A stretch of DNA of 64,000 nt from an uncultured Alphaproteobacteria bacterium. GTDB taxonomy: Bacteria > Pseudomonadota > Alphaproteobacteria > Geminicoccales > Geminicoccaceae. Position 1 is the first letter of the stretch. Each line of letters starts with the position of its first letter. The stretch is taken from the NCBI GenBank assembly GCA_937995535.1, contig CALKJU010000005.1, positions 1 to 64,000 on the forward strand. Direction: 5' to 3'. Of the stretch, positions 16,486 through 27,006 are shown in pieces. The translations under genes were made by a program, and so were the position numbers. A model generated the notes under the pieces. That model searched no databases, was not told the DNA's origin, and was given only the letters and a program-made list of their open reading frames with translations.

Positions 16486-16928
16486 GCCTGCAGCCTCAGC
16501 GCGAGGAAGTACTCCTCGAGCTTCGGCAGGTCGAGCACCGGCAGGCCGGTCGCCGCCTCGATGCGGGCGATGGTCGCCGCAATGGCCGCGGGCCGCTCCG
16601 TGGCCAGCACGAACCACATGTTGAAGCGATGCGCGCGGCGGTAGTTGTGCGCGACCTCGGGAAAAGCGTTGACCGTCTCCGTGACCGCGGCGAAGCGCTC
16701 CTCCGGGACGGCCATGGCGCACAGGGTGAAGGCACCGCCCAACGCCTCGGCGTCGTACATCGGGCCGAAGCGACTGAGCACACCGTCCTCGCGCAGCCGC
16801 GTGACCGTCGCGATCAGTTCGTCCTCGCCCATCCCGAGCTTCGGCGCCACAGCGGCGAACGGCCGGGCGACGATCGGGAACCCAGTCTGGAGGACGTCGA
16901 TCACACGCCGGTCGGTGTCGCTCAGCAT
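16482..16928 (-). CDS. nirG: NirG, siroheme decarboxylase subunit (AsnC/Lrp-like)
   Basis: The 148-residue protein has the short AhbA/NirD/NirG form, with HNYRRAHRFNMWFV (about residues 93-106) in the AsnC-like domain and LSDTDRRVIDVLQTGFP at the N-terminus. It acts with NirD, NirL and NirH on siroheme in heme d1 synthesis. Its start overlaps the end of nirL by 7 bases and its stop overlaps nirH. The four-gene split, rather than fused nirDL, is kept here. Confidence 0.85.
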   Translation of the reverse strand: MLSDTDRRVIDVLQTGFPIVARPFAAVAPKLGMGEDELIATVTRLREDGVLSRFGPMYDAEALGGAFTLCAMAVPEERFAAVTETVNAFPEVAHNYRRAHRFNMWFVLATERPAAIAATIARIEAATGLPVLDLPKLEEYFLALRLQA

Positions 16929-17413
16929 GGCAGCAGCGGCGCGTCGTAGCGGGCACCGCGCTGCTTGAACCGGCGCCGGCTGAACAGGACCGCGCGCGGC
17001 AGGCCCTGCAGATTCGCGGCCGCCGTCGCCTGCTCGATCTGCGCCAGCACCACCCTGCGGTCGCGGCCGTGGACCATGCAGAAAAGGTTGTACGGCCAGA
17101 CCGGCGGGCGGCGCGGCCGGCGGTAGCAGAGTGTCACCCAGTCGAGCGCGCCGAGCCGAGCGCCCGCCGCAGCGACCTGCCCGTCGGGGACATCCCAGAC
17201 GACCATCGCATTGGCCACGTAGCCGAGCTCGTGGTGGCGCACGACGACGCCCAGGCGCTTGATCACGCCGGTGCTGAGCAGGCGGCGCAGCCGCTCCAGC
17301 ACCTCACCCTCGGCCATCCCGAGCTCGGCGCCGAGGGCGGCGTAGGGCCTCATGACCAGCGGCAGGCCCCGGGCGACGGCCGCGACCAAAGCTCGATCGG
17401 CCTCGGCCAGCAT
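16922..17413 (-). CDS. nirL: NirL, siroheme decarboxylase subunit (AsnC/Lrp-like)
   Basis: The 163-residue protein shows the long-form signature CYRRPRRPPVWPYNLF, nearly identical to that in NirH, which points to an old gene duplication. The N-terminus MLAEADRALVAAVARGLPLV matches the family. It is the AhbB-like partner for the NirD-type subunit. Its ATG overlaps the nirD stop. The name is assigned by position (second of four) and size; swapping L and H cannot be fully excluded. Confidence 0.83.
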   Translation of the reverse strand: MLAEADRALVAAVARGLPLVMRPYAALGAELGMAEGEVLERLRRLLSTGVIKRLGVVVRHHELGYVANAMVVWDVPDGQVAAAGARLGALDWVTLCYRRPRRPPVWPYNLFCMVHGRDRRVVLAQIEQATAAANLQGLPRAVLFSRRRFKQRGARYDAPLLPC

Positions 17414-17871
17414 CACGACAGCGGGAACCCGAGATCGAGGCGGAACGCCTCCACCAAGGGCAGGTCGATGACCGCGAGCCCGGTGCGGTACTCGATCTCG
17501 CGCAGGACCTGATCGACGCGCCACGCACTCGGCGCGGTGACCACGAACCACAGGTTCAGGCGATGCTCGCGCTCGTAATTGTGATTGACCTCCTCGAAGC
17601 CGCTGACGAACTCGGCGACGGCCGGCAGGATCTCCGCCGGGACCTGCATCGCCGCCAGCGTGCTCCAGCCGGCCCGGTGCGGCGCCACGACGGCGCCGAC
17701 GCGAGAGACGACGCCGAGCTCGCTGAGCCGCCGCAGACCCTCCAGAACGTCCTCCTCCTCGACGCCAAGCCGGGCGGCGAGGGCCGCGAAGGGCCGCGGC
17801 TCGAGCGGCAGGTCGCGCTGGCACTCGTCGACCAGCCGACGCTCGAGGGGTGCCAGGGCCAGCGCCGTCAT
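17413..17871 (-). CDS. nirD: NirD, siroheme decarboxylase subunit (AsnC/Lrp-like)
   Basis: The 152-residue protein is the first of four related subunits and has the short-form motif HNYEREHRLNLWFV. The first half (LERRLVDECQRDLPLEPRPF) is a winged-helix-like domain, which explains frequent misannotation as a transcription regulator. It overlaps nirF by four bases upstream and nirL downstream, so the block is translationally coupled. Function: siroheme decarboxylation for heme d1. Confidence 0.85.
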   Translation of the reverse strand: MTALALAPLERRLVDECQRDLPLEPRPFAALAARLGVEEEDVLEGLRRLSELGVVSRVGAVVAPHRAGWSTLAAMQVPAEILPAVAEFVSGFEEVNHNYEREHRLNLWFVVTAPSAWRVDQVLREIEYRTGLAVIDLPLVEAFRLDLGFPLS

Positions 17872-19037
17872 TGGCCGATCCGGTTGGCGCGCGCGGCGAG
17901 GAAGATCCCCGACGGCTTGTGCGCGGGGATGGTCGCGATCCGGGCGAGGCTCCAGGGGTCCAGCACGATGACGGCGTCGTCGTCGCGGGCCGAGAGCCAG
18001 AGCTGCTCGCCGCGCGGGGTGAATTCCATGTGCAGCACGGCTCGGCCCGGCTCCAGGGTGGCGATCACCGCGCGCGACGGCACGTCGATCACTTGCACCA
18101 CCCCGTTGGTCGGGTGGGCGAAGTTGACCCACACTTGGCGCCCGTCCGGCCGGGCCACAGCGAACACGGGCTGGCCGGCCACCGGGATGCGCGCGACTTC
18201 CGCCCAGCGCCGCCGGTCGACGACCAGCAGCTCGTGCCGGCCGACCGCGGGCAGGAACAGCTCGTCGCCGGCGGCAGCCCAGCCACCGAGATGCGGCATC
18301 TTGAAGACCGGCAACGGCTCCTCGCCGCGGCCATAACCGTCGAGGATCCGCCGCGGGCCGGCGTCGGGGTCCCAAAGGTCGACCAGCGCGACCCCGTCCT
18401 CGCCGAACAGCCCCGCCAGATAGAAGCGCCCGTCCGCGGTGATGTTGCCGTCGTAGGGCAGCCGGCCGACGTTCGGGTAGCGGCGGAGCGCCGGCCGCGC
18501 CGGATCGTCGAACCGACCGACCCAGATCTCGCCTGCGTCGTAGAGCGACCAGGCGAAGCCGCGCCCGGGGATGTCGACGAGGCCCACGGTCTTCGACAGG
18601 CGGCCGTCGTCGGCCCAGCGCGCCGGCACGTCGCCGACCTGCTGCAAGGTGCCGGCGTCGAACAGCCGCACGCCACCCGGTTCGTAGTTTGACACCGCGA
18701 TCAGCCGGCCGTCGTCGCTGATGGCCCCACCGATGGCGTTGCCTGCCTGGACCACCCGCCGGGTCAGGCGCTGCTCGAGCAGGTCGACCTTCGAGAGCGC
18801 GCCGTCGCGACCGAACACGTAGGCATGGCGCCCGTCGCGGCCGAACACGACCGAGGCATGGCTCAGATCGCCCAGCCCCTCGACCCGGCCGAGCGCGGTC
18901 CGTCCCGTGGTCTCGACCACGAGCAGCGAGCCCGTCGCCCGCTCGACGACGACACCGAGATCGCCCGTTCCACGCAGCTCGCCCGCACTGGCCGCCCAGG
19001 ACAAGAGAACGGCGAGGACGAGCAGGAGCGCCCTCAC
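17868..19037 (-). CDS. nirF: NirF, heme d1 biosynthesis protein
   Basis: The 389-residue protein has a signal peptide (MRALLLVLAVLLSWAASA) and an eight-bladed d1-type propeller related to NirS but without the cytochrome c domain. Typical segments are ISDDGRLIAVSNYEPGGVRLFD, LPYDGNITADGRFYLAGLFGEDG and FKMPHLGGWAAAGDELFLPAVG. Start: GTG at 19037 overlapping the nirC stop (GTGA), which gives the signal peptide directly. NirF acts in the periplasm on a late heme d1 precursor. It lies between nirC and nirD. Confidence 0.9.
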   Translation of the reverse strand: MRALLLVLAVLLSWAASAGELRGTGDLGVVVERATGSLLVVETTGRTALGRVEGLGDLSHASVVFGRDGRHAYVFGRDGALSKVDLLEQRLTRRVVQAGNAIGGAISDDGRLIAVSNYEPGGVRLFDAGTLQQVGDVPARWADDGRLSKTVGLVDIPGRGFAWSLYDAGEIWVGRFDDPARPALRRYPNVGRLPYDGNITADGRFYLAGLFGEDGVALVDLWDPDAGPRRILDGYGRGEEPLPVFKMPHLGGWAAAGDELFLPAVGRHELLVVDRRRWAEVARIPVAGQPVFAVARPDGRQVWVNFAHPTNGVVQVIDVPSRAVIATLEPGRAVLHMEFTPRGEQLWLSARDDDAVIVLDPWSLARIATIPAHKPSGIFLAARANRIGQ

Positions 19038-19354
19038 GGCACGTCTCCCTGCTTCAGGCGGGCCGCCAGCCACACCGCATCCTCGTCGGAGAGTTCGCTC
19101 TTCCAGGGCGGCATCGGCGTGCCGTGGACACCTTCGAGGATGACCAGGGCGATGATCGCCACGTCCTTGCCGTCGAGATCGGCCGGCAGCAATGGTGGGC
19201 CGAGCCCACCCTTGCGCGTCAGTCCGTGGCACGAGCCGCAGTCCTGCTCGAGCAGGTGGAGCAGCTCGGCCTGACGGGCCGCGGGCGGCTCCGCCGCAGC
19301 GGCGAGCGCCGGCCCGAGGACCAGCGCGATCGCCAGCGCCGCCGTCCTAGCCAT
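19034..19354 (-). CDS. nirC: NirC, monoheme cytochrome c
   Basis: The 106-residue precursor has a signal peptide ending near ALAAA, one heme site CGSCH (C39, C42, H43) and a probable Met81 ligand in GTPMPPW. NirC accepts electrons in heme d1 maturation and can donate to NirS. Its start lies inside the end of nirE (8-base overlap) and its stop overlaps the GTG of nirF. The size is normal for the family. Confidence 0.88.
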   Translation of the reverse strand: MARTAALAIALVLGPALAAAAEPPAARQAELLHLLEQDCGSCHGLTRKGGLGPPLLPADLDGKDVAIIALVILEGVHGTPMPPWKSELSDEDAVWLAARLKQGDVP

Positions 19355-20129
19355 GGCCCGCGACCTCGAACAGCCGCGGGTCGATCGGCAGCACGCCGAC
19401 CAGTTCCGCCTCGTGGTCGACGACGTCGACGACCCGGCCGATGACGTAGAGCGTCGGCCGTCCCCCCGTCGGAACCGCGGCGACACCGTCGAGCGCGCAG
19501 CGCACGACCCGTTGCGCCGGGCTGCAGCCGTCGCTGATCACCGCCACCGGCGTGGTCGGCGACAGGCCGTGCCCGATCAGCCGGTCGGCGATCTCACCGA
19601 TCTGCGCCGTGCCCATGTAGACGACGAGCGTCGTCTCCGGGTCGGCCAGCCCTTCCCAGTCGAGCTCGAGCGCCTCGTCACCCCGGCAGTGGCCGGTCAC
19701 GAACCGCACCGAGCGGGCGAGGCCGCGGTGGGTGAGCGGGATGCCGACGCTCGCGGCGCAACCCAACGCCGCCGTGATCCCGGGCACGACCTCGACCCGG
19801 ATGCCGTGGCGAAGCAGGTGCACCGCCTCCTCCCCGCCACGGCCGAAGACGAACGGATCGCCGCCCTTGAGACGGACGACGACCCGGTCGGGAGCGGCCA
19901 GCTCGACCAGCAGCTCGTTGATCTGCTGCTGGGCCATGGCGTGCCGCCCGGCGGCCTTGCCGACGTCGATCCGCCGGGCGCGCGGGTTGGCCAGCTCCAG
20001 CACTCCCTGCCCGACCAGCCGGTCGTGCACGAGCACGTCGGCGAGCTGGAGGAGCCGGGCGGCGCGCAGCGTGAGCAGGTCCGGATCGCCCGGACCGGCG
20101 CCCACAAGGTGCACGAGCGGTGGCTGCAT
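19347..20129 (-). CDS. nirE: NirE, uroporphyrinogen-III C-methyltransferase
   Basis: The 260-residue enzyme methylates uroporphyrinogen III twice to give precorrin-2, the entry step to heme d1. It shows the SUMT signatures VGAGPGDPDLLTLRAARLL at the N-terminus, VRLKGGDPFVFGRGGEE and PGITAALGCAASVGIPLTHR, and VVYMGTAQ for SAM binding. There is no CysG-type dehydrogenase/ferrochelatase domain. A GGGGGAG ribosome site precedes the ATG. It lies directly after nirS, an order different from the Pseudomonas operon where nirE is near the end. Confidence 0.93.
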   Translation of the reverse strand: MQPPLVHLVGAGPGDPDLLTLRAARLLQLADVLVHDRLVGQGVLELANPRARRIDVGKAAGRHAMAQQQINELLVELAAPDRVVVRLKGGDPFVFGRGGEEAVHLLRHGIRVEVVPGITAALGCAASVGIPLTHRGLARSVRFVTGHCRGDEALELDWEGLADPETTLVVYMGTAQIGEIADRLIGHGLSPTTPVAVISDGCSPAQRVVRCALDGVAAVPTGGRPTLYVIGRVVDVVDHEAELVGVLPIDPRLFEVAGHG

Positions 20130-20150
20130 CGCCCGGCTCCCCCGCGCGGC

Positions 20151-24082
<3,932 letters not shown>

Positions 24083-24151
24083 CGCGCGCCTTGCCAGGAT
24101 GGCCAGGAGCACGGACTATGCCCGTGGTCGAAGAGCGGCTGCGAGGGGGAC

Positions 24152-24907
24152 GTGGCGACGGCGCACGATCCGCGAGCCGACGACGAGTGGGCGCCGCTCG
24201 CCCGTCGCTGCGGGCTAAGGCTCGAGGAGCTGCACCTCGTCCTCCACTCGCCGGTGTTCGCCGGGCTCTCCGCGGCGGCTGTCGCGCCGCTGCTCGAGGG
24301 CGCGGTGGCGAAGGCCTTCGCGCGCGATGCGATCCTGTTCCTCCAGGGCGAGCCGGCGACGCGCTTCTTCGTCGTGCTTGAGGGCTGGGTGCGGCTCTAC
24401 CGGCAGACGCCGCAGGGCCAGGAGGTCACCATCGCGGTGTTCGGCCGCGGCGACAGCTTCGCCGAGGCGGTCGTGCTCCAGACCATGCCGTTCCCGGTCA
24501 GCGGGCAGGCGATTGCCGCGAGCCGCCTGCTGGTCGTTCCCGCCGACACGGTCATGCGCCATCTCCGCGACAGCACCGAGCTGTGCTTCAAGGTGATGGC
24601 GGCGATGTCGCGGCGTCTGCACGACTTGGTCTTCCAGCTCGAGAACGTGTCGAGCCGCTCGACGGTCCAGCGGCTCGCCCTGTTCCTGCTGCGGCTGTGC
24701 GACGGCTCTCGCGGCGAGTGCCGGATCGAGCTGCCGCTGGACAAGAACCTGATCGCCGCGCGCCTCGGCATGCAGCCGGAGACGCTGTCGCGCTGCCTCG
24801 CCAAGCTGCGCGGCGCCGGGGTCGAGAGCGTCGGCCACCATCTTCACATCGCCGACGTCGCCCGCCTGCGCGCCATCGTCGCGCAGGACGAGGTCGGGCC
24901 GCTCTGA
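24152..24907 (+). CDS. Dnr/NnrR-type CRP/FNR family regulator
   Basis: The 251-residue protein has an N-terminal cyclic-nucleotide-like sensor domain (about 35-150), a dimer helix and a winged HTH with NLIAARLGMQPETLSRCLAKLR; the Glu and Ser-Arg of the recognition helix are those that read TTGA-type half sites. It has no N-terminal Cys cluster as in FNR, so it belongs with the heme/NO-sensing Dnr, NnrR and NarR types. The start is GTG at 24152 after a GAGGGGGA ribosome site. It follows nirI by 69 bases. It probably activates the two boxes found here. Confidence 0.88.
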   Translation: MATAHDPRADDEWAPLARRCGLRLEELHLVLHSPVFAGLSAAAVAPLLEGAVAKAFARDAILFLQGEPATRFFVVLEGWVRLYRQTPQGQEVTIAVFGRGDSFAEAVVLQTMPFPVSGQAIAASRLLVVPADTVMRHLRDSTELCFKVMAAMSRRLHDLVFQLENVSSRSTVQRLALFLLRLCDGSRGECRIELPLDKNLIAARLGMQPETLSRCLAKLRGAGVESVGHHLHIADVARLRAIVAQDEVGPL

Positions 24908-24932
24908 GGCACCACGAGCCCGGGAGCTACCG

Positions 24933-25361
24933 CTGCGCCTGCGCATCCTCGCCGTCGGCCGCTGCCGTGATGCGGCGATCGACGAACTGACGCGCCGCTA
25001 CCTCGAGCGGCTCTCACCGCCCGGCGAGCTGGTCGAGATCGAACGGGAGCGGGATCTGCCGGCCGCGCTCGGATCCGGGCGCGATCTCGGGCCGCTCGTC
25101 GCCCTCGACGAGGCCGGGCGCAACCTGCGCAGCGCCGAACTGGCGGAGCGGCTGCGGGGCTGGCGGGACAGCGGGCGGCGCGCTGCGACCTTCCTGATCG
25201 GTGGCGCGGATGGCCTGCCGGAGGAGCTTCTCGCGCGCGCCGAACTGCGGCTCGCCTTCGGCCGGGCCACATGGCCGCACCGCTTGGTCCGGGTGATGCT
25301 CGCCGAGCAGCTCTACCGCGCCTCGACGATCCTCTCCGGCCACCCCTACCATCGCGCCTAG
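24933..25361 (+). CDS. rlmH: RlmH, 23S rRNA (pseudouridine1915-N3)-methyltransferase, apparent CTG start
   Basis: The 142-codon frame has the SPOUT knot of RlmH: LRILAVGRCRDAAIDELTRR at the start, LDEAGRNLRSAELAERL, FLIGGADGLPEELL, and the C-terminal WPHRLVRVMLAEQLYRA and SGHPYHRA. No ATG, GTG or TTG occurs in frame before the conserved N-terminus. CTG at 24933, giving LRLRILAVGR, is preceded by GGGAG with a 6-base spacer and is the most likely start. That makes the gene easy to miss. It starts 25 bases after the regulator gene and precedes ggt. RlmH methylates helix 69 of the 50S subunit. Confidence 0.88.
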   Translation: MRLRILAVGRCRDAAIDELTRRYLERLSPPGELVEIERERDLPAALGSGRDLGPLVALDEAGRNLRSAELAERLRGWRDSGRRAATFLIGGADGLPEELLARAELRLAFGRATWPHRLVRVMLAEQLYRASTILSGHPYHRA

Positions 25362-25412
25362 GCGGCTTGGCCGCATCGCCGCTGGCGCCTAGAAGCGGCG
25401 CAGGAGGGGACG

Positions 25413-26999
25413 ATGCGCGACTTCCAGCTGCCGGGGCGCTCGACGGCCTATGCCGAGAACGGCATGGCGGCGACGTCACACCCGCTGGCGACGCTGACGG
25501 CGCTGGACGTGCTGCGCGAGGGCGGCAATGCCGTCGACGCGGCGATCGCGGCCGTGGCGGTGCAGTGCGTGGTCGACCCGCACATGACCGGGATCGGCGG
25601 CGACTGCTTCGCGCTCTTCGCCCCGGCGACCGGTGGCGTGATCGCCGTCAACGGCTCCGGCCGCGCACCGCGCGCGGCCTCGCCGGAGGCGCTGCAGGCC
25701 CAAGGGCTGCGGCAGATCCCGGCGACCAGCCCGCACGCCGTCACGGTGCCCGGTGCCATCCGCGCGTGGCAGCTCCTCGCCGACGGCCACGGCAGCATCG
25801 GGCTCGACAGGCTGCTCGCCCCGGCAATCCGCTACGCCGAGGAAGGCTTCATCGTCACACCCCGGGTCGCCTGGGACTGGACCCGGCATGGCGAGCGCCT
25901 GACGGCGAGCCCGGCGGCCCGTGCCTTCTACCTGCCGGGTGGTCGGCCGCCCGAGGAGGGGCGCAGCATCCGCCTGCCGGTGCTGGCACGGACGCTGCGG
26001 CGGATCGCGGCCGACGGCGCCACGGCCTTCTACGAGGGCGAGCTGGCCGAGCGGATGGTGGCGACGCTGCGCGAGCTGGGCGGCGTCCACGACGTCGCCG
26101 ACTTCGCGGCGCAGACCGCCGAGACGGTCGAGCCGATCCACACCCGCTACCGGGACGTCGAGGTCTACGAGTGTCCGCCCAATGGGCAGGGCGTCGTGGC
26201 GCTGCTCCTGCTCAACATCCTGGAAGGCTTCGATGTCGCCCGGCTCGACCCGGTCGGCGCCGAGCGGCTTCATCTCGAGGCCGAGGCGACCAAGCTCGCC
26301 TTCGCCGAGCGCGACCAGCACCTCGCCGACCCGGCTCAGGTCGAGGTTCCGACCCAGCGCCTGCTCGACAAGAGCTTCGCCAAGTCGCTGGCCGATCGGA
26401 TCGACCCCGATGCGGCCGCGACGCAACCCCTCGCCGGGGATGTGGAGCCGCACCCCGACACGGTCTACCTGACCGTGGTCGACCGCGACCGGAACGCCGT
26501 CTCGCTGATCAACTCGATCTACGACGCGTTCGGCTCGGGCCTGTGCTGCCCGGACACGGGCGTGCTGTTCCATTGCCGCGGGCGGGCCTTCCGCCTGAGC
26601 GACGGCCACCCGAACCGCCTCGCCCCGGGCAAGCGGCCGCTGCACACGATCATCCCGGCGATGGCCTTCCGCGGCGGCCGCCTGTGGCTGAGCTTCGGCG
26701 TCATGGGTGGCGACTACCAGCCGGTCGGCCACGCCCATGTGCTGGGCAACCTGGTCGACCACGGGATGGACCCGCAGGCCGCCCTCGATGCACCGCGGGT
26801 GATGGCCTATCCGAGCGACCTCGAGGTCGAGCGCGGCGTTCCGATCACCGCCCGGCGCGGACTGGTCGAGCGCGGGCACCGGGTCGTCGAGGCCGCGAGC
26901 CCGCTCGGCGGTGGGCAGGCGATCCTGGTCGATGAGCGGCGGAGCGTGCTGGTCGGTGGCTCCGACCCGCGCAAGGACGGCCTGGCGCTGGGGCTCTGA
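25413..26999 (+). CDS. ggt: Gamma-glutamyltransferase family protein
   Basis: The 528-residue protein matches the Ntn-hydrolase GGT family: ATSHPLATLTALDVLREGGNAVDAAIA at the N-terminus, TGIGGDCFALF, and the autocleavage/nucleophile Thr350 in HPDTVYLTVVDRDRNAVSLI. This splits it into a large N-terminal and a small C-terminal subunit. No signal peptide is evident, so it is probably cytoplasmic, unlike E. coli Ggt. It may act on glutathione or related gamma-glutamyl compounds or be a cephalosporin-acylase-like relative. It lies between rlmH and the mrp operon, 7 bases before mrpA. Confidence 0.88.
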   Translation: MRDFQLPGRSTAYAENGMAATSHPLATLTALDVLREGGNAVDAAIAAVAVQCVVDPHMTGIGGDCFALFAPATGGVIAVNGSGRAPRAASPEALQAQGLRQIPATSPHAVTVPGAIRAWQLLADGHGSIGLDRLLAPAIRYAEEGFIVTPRVAWDWTRHGERLTASPAARAFYLPGGRPPEEGRSIRLPVLARTLRRIAADGATAFYEGELAERMVATLRELGGVHDVADFAAQTAETVEPIHTRYRDVEVYECPPNGQGVVALLLLNILEGFDVARLDPVGAERLHLEAEATKLAFAERDQHLADPAQVEVPTQRLLDKSFAKSLADRIDPDAAATQPLAGDVEPHPDTVYLTVVDRDRNAVSLINSIYDAFGSGLCCPDTGVLFHCRGRAFRLSDGHPNRLAPGKRPLHTIIPAMAFRGGRLWLSFGVMGGDYQPVGHAHVLGNLVDHGMDPQAALDAPRVMAYPSDLEVERGVPITARRGLVERGHRVVEAASPLGGGQAILVDERRSVLVGGSDPRKDGLALGL

Positions 27000-27006
27000 G
27001 GCGACC

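Noticed and set aside
15997-17871. Four AsnC/Lrp transcription regulators in a row
   Set aside because: Their order, sizes and the WPYNLF and HNYxRxHR motifs identify them as the nirDLGH siroheme decarboxylase subunits.
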